A DNA stretch of 23,472 bases from Fibrobacter sp. (GCA_016295375.1 JAEDLI010000029.1:1-23472); one strand, 5' to 3'. Positions 15,057 to 22,823 are shown, counted from the stretch's first letter. The notes: generated by a model not told the origin, from the sequence alone. Translations and numbers: made by a program.

Positions 15057-16523
15057 CTACTTTTTCAGCAAGAATCCCGAAACGGATTTTTCCCGAACAA
15101 AGGTCTTCTGGGCAATTTCCTGAACGTCGGCGGCGGTAACCTTCGAAAGTTCATCGGCCCAGTTCAAGAAAATATTGTAGTCCCCGTACATTTCGTACCA
15201 GGCGAGCATTGTGGCCACGTTCTCCATGTCCGTCAGGCTACGGACCAGGGCCGCATAGGAATGGTTCTTGACCTTTTCAAAATCGCGGACACTCAGAGGC
15301 TCGGTCTTCAGCTTTTCCAGTTCTTCCCAGACAATCTGCTCTACCTTGGCTTCGTCTGCATCTGGGCGCAGGTTCACATGTACTCCGAATTCGGAGACGT
15401 ACTTGTTGGGGCTGTTGCTAGAGCGGATACCGACGGCCAGCTTTTCCTGCTCCACCAGGCGCCTGTAGAGCCTGCCGGAACGACCGTTCAGCACACCTTC
15501 GATAATGTCGAGAGCGTAAAGGCTCTTGTCGCCCACTTCTGCCGTCTTGAAAACCAGGTCGTACATGTTGGGAGCGTCGGGACGCTTGACCACCAAACGC
15601 TTTTCTCCGGCCTGTTCCGGATCACGGATGGTGAGAGGCGGGAACGCCTCCCCTGCAGGGATATTCGAGAAATACTTCTTGACCATTTCCATGGTAGCCG
15701 TCGTGTCCAAATCACCCGCCAGCACAAGGATAGCGTTACGGGGCTTGTAATACTTGCGGTAGTGTTCCGCCGCCATTTCCCGAGTCAAGTTGTCAATGTC
15801 ACTAGGCCAGCCGATGGTGGGCACTCGGTAAGGAAACGCCTCGTAAATCATGGAGTTCAACGTCTCGATGTAGCGACCCGCAGGCTTGTCGTCGTAACGC
15901 ATGCGACGTTCTTCGCGAACCACGGAACGTTCCGAATAGAACTCCCGCAGTACGGCGTTCTGCATACGGTCCGCTTCCAGCCACATGAACAGTTCGATCT
16001 TGTCCTTGGGAAGCGTCACGATATAGGCCGTCATCAGGTCAGAGGTGAAGGCGTTGAGTCCTGTGCCGCCTGCAGCCTGGTAGGCGCTCCACAGTTCATC
16101 CTTCACGAAAATCTTGCGGTGCTCGTTCACCACGGAATCGTGTTCCGCCGTGAGCTTCTTGACCGCAGCCGTGTCGGCCGTCAATTTCGCCGGGCGAATC
16201 AAGGCCTGCAGAGAATCCTGTACCGCCATGAACCGGGCGTCAGCAATGCTGTCGGTAATGCCCACCTTGTTCGTACCCTTGAAAAGTTCGTGCTCCAACA
16301 TGTGGGCAAGTCCGGACTTGCCCGGAACTTCGTGGACGGACCCCGTCACATAGAAAAGCCTGCAGCTCACCGTAGGTGCCTGGGAGTTCGGGTGCAACAG
16401 GACCGTAAGGCCGTTATCCAGCACTTCCTTGTGGACCGGCATGTTCACTGCAGCATGAGCGGACCCTGCCACAAAGGCCAAGGCGAGCAAGCTGCGTAAA
16501 AGAATCTTGTGGGAGAAAATCAT
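15057..16523 (-). CDS. Secreted M16 family zinc metallopeptidase
   Basis: The protein has 488 residues from the ATG at 16523, which begins a clear signal peptide (KILLRSLLALAFVAGSAHA); the frame extends 19 codons upstream without one. The zinc motif HxxEH is intact: His74, Glu77 and His78 in GLAHMLEHELFKGT. The third ligand is expected in FYSERSVVREERRMR (about 195-209). Between them is the roughly 45-residue insert common in periplasmic M16 proteins, ending in GLNAFTSD. A second, inactive M16 domain covers the C-terminal half (NAILVLAGDLD, then KRPDAPNMYDLVFK). Such proteins degrade peptides in the periplasm; the substrate is unknown. TATAAT lies 7 nt before the ATG, with no ribosome site. 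Confidence 0.92.
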   Translation of the reverse strand: MIFSHKILLRSLLALAFVAGSAHAAVNMPVHKEVLDNGLTVLLHPNSQAPTVSCRLFYVTGSVHEVPGKSGLAHMLEHELFKGTNKVGITDSIADARFMAVQDSLQALIRPAKLTADTAAVKKLTAEHDSVVNEHRKIFVKDELWSAYQAAGGTGLNAFTSDLMTAYIVTLPKDKIELFMWLEADRMQNAVLREFYSERSVVREERRMRYDDKPAGRYIETLNSMIYEAFPYRVPTIGWPSDIDNLTREMAAEHYRKYYKPRNAILVLAGDLDTTATMEMVKKYFSNIPAGEAFPPLTIRDPEQAGEKRLVVKRPDAPNMYDLVFKTAEVGDKSLYALDIIEGVLNGRSGRLYRRLVEQEKLAVGIRSSNSPNKYVSEFGVHVNLRPDADEAKVEQIVWEELEKLKTEPLSVRDFEKVKNHSYAALVRSLTDMENVATMLAWYEMYGDYNIFLNWADELSKVTAADVQEIAQKTFVREKSVSGFLLKK

Positions 16524-16530
16524 GATGGGA

Positions 16531-16536
16531 ATTATA
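16531..16536 (-). promoter_or_regulatory. -10 element of the M16 peptidase gene, leaderless spacing
   Basis: A perfect TATAAT on the minus strand, followed by 7 nt (TCCCATC) and the ATG. This places the transcript start at the start codon. Confidence 0.55.
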
Positions 16537-16592
16537 GAATTTTTATCAAAACCATCATTGAACAAGGAACGAAAGGCCAACCTAACATGTAT

Positions 16593-16629
16593 AAAAAAAA
16601 AGAACCAACAACGTTGGTTCCTTTTTTTT
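16593..16629. terminator. Bidirectional terminator downstream of tRNA-Glu
   Basis: The stem GAACCAAC (16602-16609), loop AAC, and GTTGGTTC (16613-16620) is flanked by nine A on the left and eight T on the right, so both strands have hairpin plus T-tract. It ends tRNA-Glu on the minus strand; no plus-strand gene precedes it. Confidence 0.9.
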
Positions 16630-16630
16630 A

Positions 16631-16703
16631 TACCCCCAAGCGGTTTCGAACCGCTGTTGCGGGAATGAAAATCCCGAGTCCTGGGCCACTAGACGATAGG
16701 GGC
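16631..16703 (-). tRNA. tRNA-Glu (anticodon TTC)
   Basis: A 73-nt cloverleaf on the minus strand. The D-arm region starts TCGTCTAGTGGCC as in bacterial tRNA-Glu. The anticodon stem CGGGA/TCCCG carries the loop TTTTCAT, with anticodon TTC at 16667-16669. The T-arm is AGCGG, TTCGAAA, CCGCT. The acceptor GCCCCTA pairs with TGGGGGT, including a U-G pair and a G-U at the terminal 1-72 position, which is unusual. The discriminator is A and no CCA is encoded. Confidence 0.95.
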
Positions 16704-16717
16704 ATTAAGTAAGGCCA

Positions 16718-16745
16718 AATATAGGAAACTTTATTTCTTTGTAAA
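16718..16745 (-). promoter_or_regulatory. Promoter of tRNA-Glu
   Basis: On the minus strand TTTACA (16740-16745), a 16-bp spacer and TATATT (16718-16723) lie 14 nt before the mature tRNA 5' end. It is one of the few full two-box promoters in the window. Confidence 0.75.
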
Positions 16746-16775
16746 GGGTGGGGGGCTAATTTTTTTACATTTTTG

Positions 16776-18350
16776 ATGAAGATGTTGAAAAAGTGGCTCA
16801 AAAAATCCCTTTTGAAAGGCATTTTGCGGTTCCTGCCGCTGGCCATAGCCTCCAGTGCCGCCGATGGCGCCCTGCTGTGGGGCATCCGCTCCTTCATGGA
16901 TTTACTTTCCCAGGAATCCACCTTTACCTTGACCGAATGGCTGACCCTGATGGTCCTATTGACGGCACTCCGCCTAATTTTTCTCTTCGCCAAGGTCCGG
17001 CAGAACGAGACCTGGATATTTTCTATCAGTTCCACCTTGCGGAGCTGGTTTATCCGCAAGCTCCGAAACCTGTCCCCCCGTTTTTTCCATGACCAAAACA
17101 GCAACACCCAGACAGAAATGGCTTTCGATGCCATCCATACCGTCCAAAGTAACGGAAATGTCTTTTTCCAGGCAACCCAGGCCATTTTGCAGCTCCTCGT
17201 TTTCATTCCCGTACTGCTCTATATTTCCTGGCCCCTGACCCTATTCCTTTTCTTGATTATCGTGCCCCTGGTAGCACTCCTCCAACGCAAAATCCACCGC
17301 ATGGGTCCCGAAGAAGAATCCCTGCTATTTGAAAAGTCTAAATTCCGGAATAACTTCGACATGACCAGGCGACTGTTCCGCTCCTGGAGCGCCCCTCAAG
17401 AAAGGGCAACCCTTTCTACGACACTCCAGGGAGACTCCCGAAACCTCAGCGAACGGACAAGGCGTTTTTCTATACGCAAGAACGGCCTTTCCCTGGTAAT
17501 GGAATCCGTCTCGGTTCTGTCCATGGTATTCGTCCTCGCTTTCTGCGCTATCCTTATCGCACAGGGCTGGATGGACAGCAAGGGGCTCATCCTGTTCTGT
17601 TCCGCCGTACTCCTAAGCTACAAGCCGGTCAAGGAATGTTCCCGTACCCTACCGGAATTCCGCGCTCTGGCTAGCGCCTGCGCCTACCTTTTCAAGTTCG
17701 AGACTATCCCCGAAAAAGCACCCGCACCTTCTGCCAGCGGAGACAATCTTACCGTTTGTCAGGGAGATTTTTCGTACAAAGGTCTTGACGGCGAAAGTTC
17801 CGAAACCCAGGTCTATCGAAACCTCAATCTCAGTTGGAACGCAAAACAGCCCGTGCTCCTGAAAGGGCAAAACGGTTCCGGCAAGACTACGCTGCTACGG
17901 CTCATCGCCCATCTAGAAGAATGGAGTCAAGGCGAAATGAGCCCCCCCGAAAGCGCAAGTCCCGACGGAATTTTCCTCATGTCCCAGGATTTGGAGCTCC
18001 CGCCGAAACACCTCCTGAAAAAGATGCTGGAACGAGACCCTTCGCCCCTTTTGCACGACTTCATAGAGGCCTCCCGAATCCAGAAGCTGCTTTCCAAGGA
18101 GTCCCTCTCCGGAGGAGAGCGGGCCAAGGTGGCCCTGCTGTGGGCGTTGGCCTCCCCTTCCAAGATTTTACTGCTGGACGAACCTCTGGCGGGCATCGCC
18201 CTGAACGACCGTGCCCCCATTTTGGAAAGGCTTCTGGAAGCCTGCGAAAAACTGGGCAAGTGGCTCCTGATTTCCAGTCACGACCGCCTTCCCGAAACAT
18301 TAGAAAGCAAGTTCCTGCTGGTGGACCTGGACCATGAAAAGTCTCTATAG
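16776..18350 (+). CDS. ABC exporter half-transporter (fused membrane and ATPase domains)
   Basis: The protein has 524 residues from the ATG at 16776. It has about six membrane segments (near 12-35, 55-73, 137-151, 152-170, 244-264 and 270-284), then an ATPase domain. The ATPase shows Walker A GQNGSGKTT (364-372), a Q-loop at LMSQD, the signature LSGGE (444-448), Walker B ILLLDEP and the switch His in SSHDR. The D-loop reads GIALN where exporters usually have SALD. It is shorter than MsbA (about 580). The next gene overlaps by 17 bp and waaA follows, so a role in envelope lipid or LPS export is inferred from context; the substrate is not known. Confidence 0.85.
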   Translation: MKMLKKWLKKSLLKGILRFLPLAIASSAADGALLWGIRSFMDLLSQESTFTLTEWLTLMVLLTALRLIFLFAKVRQNETWIFSISSTLRSWFIRKLRNLSPRFFHDQNSNTQTEMAFDAIHTVQSNGNVFFQATQAILQLLVFIPVLLYISWPLTLFLFLIIVPLVALLQRKIHRMGPEEESLLFEKSKFRNNFDMTRRLFRSWSAPQERATLSTTLQGDSRNLSERTRRFSIRKNGLSLVMESVSVLSMVFVLAFCAILIAQGWMDSKGLILFCSAVLLSYKPVKECSRTLPEFRALASACAYLFKFETIPEKAPAPSASGDNLTVCQGDFSYKGLDGESSETQVYRNLNLSWNAKQPVLLKGQNGSGKTTLLRLIAHLEEWSQGEMSPPESASPDGIFLMSQDLELPPKHLLKKMLERDPSPLLHDFIEASRIQKLLSKESLSGGERAKVALLWALASPSKILLLDEPLAGIALNDRAPILERLLEACEKLGKWLLISSHDRLPETLESKFLLVDLDHEKSL

Positions 18351-18900
18351 GTGGAGAGGTTTTATTCTGGGTGCGCTCGGTCTTGGACTTATCGTCGCGC
18401 CATCATCCCCGTTAAAATATGGACCCACCATAGTAGCGGCAATCCTCCTTGCCGTAGGCATCCTGCTCCGGATTTTTGCAAGGCGCACCATCGGCGAACA
18501 CACCCGCGGAAACACCCACGCCGCACCCACCCTAGTCACCACTGGAGCCTACTCCCTGATGCGGCACCCGCTCTACGTTTCCAACAGTTTCATCGCCAGC
18601 AGCGCCATCATTTTTCACCTTGGTTTTTCTGCATGGACCATTCCTTTTTTTGCCGCCCTTTTCGCCCTGGAATTCGCCCTATCAAAAGCAGAAGACCTGT
18701 TCCTGAAAACCACATTTCAAGAAAAATGGATAGAATGGAGCGCGAAGACCTGGGCGTTTTTTCCAAATCCACGAAATTTTGTGGCAACCGCGCAACCCAG
18801 AACTTTTTTCCAAACCCTACGGGCGGATTTTTCTACCTGGCTATGGGTCATTTTGTTAATTTTCCTGTTGTACAGTAGAAAAATTTTCTTTGGAGCGTAG
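18334..18900 (+). CDS. Membrane methyltransferase of the isoprenylcysteine carboxyl methyltransferase (ICMT) family
   Basis: The protein has 188 residues. Membrane helices lie at about 9-22, 30-48, 84-100, 102-117 and 166-181. The motif LVTTGAYSLMRHPLYVSN (67-84) is the SAM-binding signature of the ICMT/PEMT-like family, with the later acidic part at KAEDLFLKTTF (118-128). Bacterial members methylate lipids or other unidentified membrane substrates. The start codon lies inside the 3' end of the ABC gene (17-bp overlap) and the stop touches waaA. The tail after 146 (NPRNFV to FFQTLRADF) is longer than in many relatives and ends in an extra helix. Confidence 0.78.
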   Translation: MKSLYRWRGFILGALGLGLIVAPSSPLKYGPTIVAAILLAVGILLRIFARRTIGEHTRGNTHAAPTLVTTGAYSLMRHPLYVSNSFIASSAIIFHLGFSAWTIPFFAALFALEFALSKAEDLFLKTTFQEKWIEWSAKTWAFFPNPRNFVATAQPRTFFQTLRADFSTWLWVILLIFLLYSRKIFFGA

Positions 18901-20088
18901 ATGTTCAACGCATTCAGCATAGTCCGCGAAGTGGCAGGAATTGTGGCTGGCGCCACCGCAAAAGTCCCTGCCATCGAAAACCGGTTCCATATTTCAGAAA
19001 GGCTGGACGGCGACTGGCCCGAAGGTCCGTACCTCTGGCTACATGGTGCAAGCCTCGGCGAATGCCGGATGCTCCTCTCCCTCGCCGGATTCCTGCAGCA
19101 GGACCTGCCCGACTGCCCAAAGATTCTCATCACGACGCAGAAACCAGAAGTTGTCCATTTCCTAAAGAATTCGGGCAAGGACATCGAAGCCGCCCTGGCT
19201 CCCGCCGACACGCCCTCCTCCCTGGCGAAGTTCATCTCCAAGGTAAAGCCTGTCGGTCTTGTCCTGGGAGAAAACGAACTCTGGCCGGGCTACCTTTCCG
19301 CCATGCGGCGGCTTTCGCTGAAGCCTTCCGTAGCCATCGTGTCCGGCAGGTTCCACAGGGCACTGCCCTTCCTGGATTACAGTTCCGTAGGGTTCGCCGC
19401 CATGCAGACCGGAGCCGATTCAAACCGAATCCAGTCAGCCTTCGACGGAACCTGTCCTGCAAAGGCCTTTATCGGCGGGGACTGGAAACTGCTCTCTTGG
19501 GCCAAGTCCGGCAAAGAAGTCACCGCCCCCGAGAATCCTAGCGTAGATGCGGCTTTCCTGTCCATGCACTTTGCCGAATGGGCAAGCCTCAGCCGCATGA
19601 TCCTTTCTTCCATCAAGCATCAGGAATCCGTAGTGCTTGTCCCCCGCAGGCTCGAAGAGGTGGAAACCTTCCGCAAGGCTCTACTGGAACAGGAACTTAT
19701 TGTAACAGAGTGGCCTCTGGTTCAAAAGGGCGCCGTCGCCCTGGTCACCAAATTCGGACTTGTCCCGGAAATCTTGAAGATGTCAAAATCTGCCGTAGTG
19801 GGAGGCTCCTTCAGCCTGACCCTCGGGGTCCACGACTTCTGGGAACCTCTCCAGAACGGCGTGGCCACCTGCGTCGGTCCTTACTCCAGAGGACAGAGGG
19901 AAACCGTCTGCACCCTGGTCCGCGAAGGTGTGTTGACACAGCTCCAGACCACCGCAGGCTTTGCCGACCGGAACAAGGCCGACATCCGGATGGTCAAGTC
20001 CTTCCTGGAACGGGAACGGCTGAAAATCACGGAATCATACCAGCAACTTGTAGAATTCTTGAAAGACCTGCTTAAAGCACAAGGCTAA
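18901..20088 (+). CDS. waaA: 3-deoxy-D-manno-octulosonic acid transferase (Kdo transferase)
   Basis: Transfers Kdo from CMP-Kdo to the lipid A precursor at the inner membrane. The protein has 395 residues (E. coli 425). Family landmarks in order are WLHGASLGEC with the catalytic glutamate Glu54, GENELWPGYL, VAIVSGRF, MQTGADSNRI, IGGDWKLL, VLVPRRLEEVETF, and VVGGSFSL, with HDFWEPLQNGVATCVGP in the acceptor-nucleotide region. The usual N-terminal membrane helix is reduced. The ATG follows the previous stop directly, with GGAG 5 nt away. It sits between an ABC exporter and ispH, consistent with envelope synthesis. The divergence leaves some room for a related GT30-type enzyme. Confidence 0.87.
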   Translation: MFNAFSIVREVAGIVAGATAKVPAIENRFHISERLDGDWPEGPYLWLHGASLGECRMLLSLAGFLQQDLPDCPKILITTQKPEVVHFLKNSGKDIEAALAPADTPSSLAKFISKVKPVGLVLGENELWPGYLSAMRRLSLKPSVAIVSGRFHRALPFLDYSSVGFAAMQTGADSNRIQSAFDGTCPAKAFIGGDWKLLSWAKSGKEVTAPENPSVDAAFLSMHFAEWASLSRMILSSIKHQESVVLVPRRLEEVETFRKALLEQELIVTEWPLVQKGAVALVTKFGLVPEILKMSKSAVVGGSFSLTLGVHDFWEPLQNGVATCVGPYSRGQRETVCTLVREGVLTQLQTTAGFADRNKADIRMVKSFLERERLKITESYQQLVEFLKDLLKAQG

Positions 20089-20092
20089 AAAC

Positions 20093-21037
20093 ATGAAGAA
20101 ACTGATTCTTGCCACCCCTCGTGGATTCTGCGCCGGTGTTGACCGGGCCATCCACGTGGTGGAAAAGGCCCTGGAAAAATTCGGCTCCCCAATCTACGTG
20201 CGACACGAGATAGTCCACAACCGCTATGTAGTAGAAACCCTAAAATCCAAGGGAGTCATCTTCGTCGATGAAGTGGACGAAGTTCCCGAAGGTTCCGTAG
20301 TCATCTTTTCAGCCCACGGGGTAGCCGACCACATATACCAGGATGCCGAAAACAGGCATCTGAAGGTAGTGGACGCAACCTGTCCCCTGGTGCGCAAGGT
20401 CCATTTCAGCGCCAAGCGCCATTTTAACGCCGGGCGCCACATTATCCTGATTGGGCACGCCGGACACGCCGAGGTGGAAGGCACCCTGGGACAGCTCCCT
20501 GAAAGCGCCATCACCCTCATCCGGAACGAAGAAGACATTGAAAAGCTCTCTTTCCAGGACGGCAAGGAAATCGCCTACATCACCCAGACCACCCTCTCCG
20601 TAGCCGAGACCCGCAAGATTATCGCCAAGCTAAAAGAAAAATTCCCGAACATCATCGGGCCTGAAGCCGGAGACCTGTGCTACGCCACCGGGAACCGTCA
20701 GGCCGCCGTTTTGGACCTGTGCTCCCAGGTGAATCTGCTCCTGGTGGTAGGGGCAAAGAATTCCTCCAATTCTTCCCGACTCATGGAACTGGGGCTGGAA
20801 CAGGGCATCAAGAGCCACCTGATCGAGTCTGTCCACGACCTGGACCCGGAATGGTTCCAGGGGGTGGAGACCGTAGGGCTTTCCAGCGGTGCCAGTGCCC
20901 CCGAAATCCTGGTCCAGGAGGTAGTGGACTGGATAAAGGCGAAATTCACCCCCGTAGAGGTGGAAAATTTCGTCAAATTGGTGGAATCTACCAAATTTAA
21001 CCTGCCAAAGGAACTTCAGGACGCCCCCCAGTCTTGA
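20093..21037 (+). CDS. ispH: 4-hydroxy-3-methylbut-2-enyl diphosphate reductase (IspH/LytB)
   Basis: The last step of the MEP isoprenoid pathway, giving IPP and DMAPP. The 314 residues match E. coli. The three [4Fe-4S] cysteines are Cys13 (PRGFCAGV), Cys97 (DATCPLV) and Cys196 (GDLCYATGNRQ). Substrate-binding residues visible are His42 (EIVHNRYV), His75 (SAHGV), the HAEVEGT loop with Glu127, and TTLSV. The gene is 4 bp after waaA and ends in a TGA that is part of the rpmB -35 box. Confidence 0.97.
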   Translation: MKKLILATPRGFCAGVDRAIHVVEKALEKFGSPIYVRHEIVHNRYVVETLKSKGVIFVDEVDEVPEGSVVIFSAHGVADHIYQDAENRHLKVVDATCPLVRKVHFSAKRHFNAGRHIILIGHAGHAEVEGTLGQLPESAITLIRNEEDIEKLSFQDGKEIAYITQTTLSVAETRKIIAKLKEKFPNIIGPEAGDLCYATGNRQAAVLDLCSQVNLLLVVGAKNSSNSSRLMELGLEQGIKSHLIESVHDLDPEWFQGVETVGLSSGASAPEILVQEVVDWIKAKFTPVEVENFVKLVESTKFNLPKELQDAPQS

Positions 21038-21062
21038 CAATTCAAGCACTTTTAACTAAAAT
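21034..21062 (+). promoter_or_regulatory. Promoter of rpmB
   Basis: A perfect TTGACA (21034-21039), a 17-bp spacer and TAAAAT (21057-21062). The -35 contains the ispH stop codon (21035-21037). It is the strongest consensus promoter in the window. A GGAG ribosome site lies at 21083-21086. Confidence 0.85.
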
Positions 21063-21093
21063 TGGTGTCCGTAAAAAACAACGGAGTTTTATT

Positions 21094-21315
21094 ATGAGCC
21101 GTATTTGTGAAGTCACCGGAAAAGCCGGCCTCGTGGGCAACATGGTTTCCCACTCCAACCGTAAGAAGTTGATGAAGCAGCTTCCCAACCTCCAGAAGAA
21201 GCGTTTCTATATCCCCGAAGAAGATCGTTGGGTTACCCTCCGCGTGAGCGCTGCCGGTCTCCGCACTATCAGCAAGTGCGGCATCCAGGCCGTTGCCCAG
21301 GAACTCGGCATCTAA
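21094..21315 (+). CDS. rpmB: Ribosomal protein bL28
   Basis: A 73-residue protein of the large ribosomal subunit. The start MSRICEVTGKAG, the NRKKLMKQLPNLQKKRFY segment and WVTLRVSAAGLRTI are typical of L28. The ATG at 21094 has GGAG 7 nt upstream; the frame extends further 5' through the promoter, so the longer version is rejected. The common partner rpmG is not adjacent. A strong terminator follows, so rpmB is monocistronic. Confidence 0.97.
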   Translation: MSRICEVTGKAGLVGNMVSHSNRKKLMKQLPNLQKKRFYIPEEDRWVTLRVSAAGLRTISKCGIQAVAQELGI

Positions 21316-21339
21316 TTCTCGCCAAACAAAACTGAAAAG

Positions 21340-21368
21340 CCGCCAAAGTCCTCTTTGGCGGTGTTTTG
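21340..21368 (+). terminator. Rho-independent terminator of rpmB
   Basis: The perfect 9-bp stem CCGCCAAAG, loop TCCT, and CTTTGGCGG (21340-21361) is followed by TGTTTTG. Confidence 0.88.
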
Positions 21369-21384
21369 TGTATTGTTTAAAGAC

Positions 21385-21440
21385 TAGGGGCTAGGATTTA
21401 GGGGTTTGGGAGGCACGAGGTGCGAGGCTCGGAGTTAGGA
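21385..21440 (+). repeat. Heptamer array, TAGGGGN type, degenerating
   Basis: Three clear units TAGGGGC, TAGGATT and TAGGGGT (21385-21405). The sequence continues in 7-bp steps with weaker G-rich units (TTGGGAG, GCACGAG, GTGCGAG, GCTCGGA, GTTAGGA). It lies after the rpmB terminator. Confidence 0.75.
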
Positions 21441-21447
21441 TAGCCGG

Positions 21448-21468
21448 TCTCAAACCTCATAGTCCTAA
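21448..21468 (-). repeat. Degenerate heptamers next to the exonuclease stop codon
   Basis: On the minus strand TTAGGAC, TATGAGG and TTTGAGA follow the TGA stop codon (21469-21471) without a gap. They resemble the degenerate unit GATGAGG in the array at 2674-2708. Only three imperfect units are present. Confidence 0.5.
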
Positions 21469-22116
21469 TCACTTATTAATAAACTGCGGAGTGCCCTTGT
21501 ACTTGGCCATGTTGGCCATGATGTTCCCCAGCTCCCAGTCCTTTTCCTTGAACCGGCGGCGGAGGATGGCCACGAAAACTTCCATAAGCATCTCGCAGTC
21601 GTAGACGGCGCGGTGCATCTTTTCGGAATCAATGCTCATGGCAATCTCGTTACGTCGCTTGAACAAGTTCGCCATGTACCCCAGCTTATGGTTTTCCAAC
21701 TCCGGCAGAATTGTTCTTGAAACAACAAGACTGTCAATCACCGGATTCCCCGGTACCAACTGGGGATTCTTGGCGTATGCCACCCGCAAAAAGCTGGCAT
21801 CGAAGTTTGCGTTGTGGGCAATCAATATAGAGCCCTGACCACAGAAAGCCGTAAAGCCCTTGAGACACTCGCCTACAGGAGGCGCGTTTTCCACATCCTT
21901 GTCGTAGATGTGGTTCACGTTGGAAGCCTCGGCGGGGATCAGCATATTGGGCTTTACGAAGGTTTCAAACTCGGAAAGCAGCTTGGGCACCACCTTGCCA
22001 TTCTTGGTTTCTACAGTGAATTTTACGGCACCGATTTCAATGATTTCGTCTTTTTTATTGTCAAGGCCAGTCGTTTCCAAGTCAAAGGCCACGAATTTTG
22101 GAGCTAAAGCAATCAC
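21469..22116 (-). CDS. DnaQ-like DEDDh 3'-5' exonuclease
   Basis: The protein has 215 residues. The full DEDDh set is visible: Asp12 and Glu14 in FDLETTGLD (Exo I), Asp106 in AHNANFDASF (Exo II), and His168 and Asp173 in HRAVYDCEML (Exo III). It belongs to the polymerase III epsilon and RNase T superfamily; whether it proofreads or acts in RNA turnover or repair is not decided by sequence. The start is GTG (22114-22116), whose last two bases form the TGA stop of the upstream gene with the next base, a translationally coupled overlap. AAGGAAGA about 7 nt upstream is the ribosome site. The stop is followed by degenerate heptamers. Confidence 0.92.
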   Translation of the reverse strand: MIALAPKFVAFDLETTGLDNKKDEIIEIGAVKFTVETKNGKVVPKLLSEFETFVKPNMLIPAEASNVNHIYDKDVENAPPVGECLKGFTAFCGQGSILIAHNANFDASFLRVAYAKNPQLVPGNPVIDSLVVSRTILPELENHKLGYMANLFKRRNEIAMSIDSEKMHRAVYDCEMLMEVFVAILRRRFKEKDWELGNIMANMAKYKGTPQFINK

Positions 22117-22646
22117 GGTACATCTTCCTTTTGTTTATGACAAAAATACTTAATTCTCACGACAATTGTTGACATAGGCAAGGGAATTATAAACCTGTCC
22201 CAAGTATGCAAGGTGAAATGTCGGCCGTACTGCACCTGGATTTCCCACAACGGTCGTCCCGATTTCCTTGACAGCCAAAGGGATCCGGGTTTCACAATTC
22301 CTGCAGGACCATGCGGGCCGTCCAGGGCCATGCCTGCAAACTGTCCCGACTTTAAAGATTCCAGCAGGTGACGCACGTTGAGAGCCCCGTGACTGTCGGA
22401 CCCCCTTGTGACAACATACCCTAGTCGTTTAGCGGTAGCGCTAAAGAAATCCCCATCCTTGGACTGGGAAACAAAAGCGTGGACCCCCATGTCCTTGAAG
22501 GCTACGCAGCTGGCAAGCAGATCCCTGTGCCAAGTTCCAAGAATGCCCGGACCGAACTCCTCGGGGGTCTCCAGGCGAACCCTGAGGCTCCTTAGCCAGA
22601 GGCTCACCAGAAAAGAGCCCATTTTCGCCTTGAAACCGTCAAACAT
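22113..22646 (-). CDS. Lysophospholipid acyltransferase-like protein (DUF374 family)
   Basis: The protein has 177 residues. Recognisable DUF374/LPLAT features in order are GTWHRDLL (37-44), with the His of the acyltransferase motif, then SQSKDGDFF, LGYVVTRGSDSHGA, MALDGPHGPAGIVKPGSLWL, and WDRFIIPLP. Members are membrane-associated acyltransferases thought to act on lipid A or phospholipid precursors; the acceptor is unknown. It is a bit short against relatives of about 200-220. It is the first gene of a two-gene operon, overlapping the exonuclease start by GTGA. TAATTT lies 7 nt before the ATG and no ribosome site is seen. Confidence 0.87.
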   Translation of the reverse strand: MFDGFKAKMGSFLVSLWLRSLRVRLETPEEFGPGILGTWHRDLLASCVAFKDMGVHAFVSQSKDGDFFSATAKRLGYVVTRGSDSHGALNVRHLLESLKSGQFAGMALDGPHGPAGIVKPGSLWLSRKSGRPLWEIQVQYGRHFTLHTWDRFIIPLPMSTIVVRIKYFCHKQKEDVP

Positions 22647-22679
22647 GGCCTAAAAATTAGTTTTTTTAGCCTTTTGCCC

Positions 22680-22708
22680 TTGGAAAACGGGTTTTCATTA
22701 CCTATATT
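22680..22708 (+). promoter_or_regulatory. Promoter of tRNA-Cys
   Basis: TTGGAA (22680-22685), a 17-bp spacer and TATATT (22703-22708) lie 12 nt before the mature 5' end of the tRNA. Confidence 0.7.
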
Positions 22709-22720
22709 AGGCCTCACATT

Positions 22721-22793
22721 GGCGACGTACCCAAGTTGGTAAGGGGCGGCTCTGCAAAAGCCTTATTCATCAGTTCGAGTCTGATCGTTGCCT
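22721..22793 (+). tRNA. tRNA-Cys (anticodon GCA)
   Basis: A 73-nt cloverleaf. The acceptor GGCGACG pairs with CGTTGCC (one G-U). The D-arm includes CCCAAGTTGGTAAGGG. The anticodon loop CTGCAAA has GCA at 22754-22756. The T-arm is ATCAG, TTCGAGT, CTGAT. The discriminator is T, the cysteine identity base. The outer pair of the anticodon stem is a C-U mismatch. No CCA is encoded. Confidence 0.95.
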
Positions 22794-22798
22794 CTCGA

Positions 22799-22823
22799 GA
22801 CCTCCGCAAGGGGGTCTTTTTTT
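22799..22823 (+). terminator. Rho-independent terminator of tRNA-Cys
   Basis: GACCTCC, loop GCAA, GGGGGTC (22799-22816, one U-G pair) followed by seven T, starting 6 nt after the tRNA. Confidence 0.92.

Noticed and set aside
15006..16499. A 497-codon open frame opposite the M16 peptidase.
   Set aside because: The minus-strand gene has a signal peptide, HxxEH and family architecture; the opposite frame has only low-complexity matches and starts before the peptidase's 3' end.
21034..21093. A 20-codon N-terminal extension of rpmB.
   Set aside because: It would run through the rpmB promoter and lacks L28 similarity; the ATG at 21094 has a good ribosome site.
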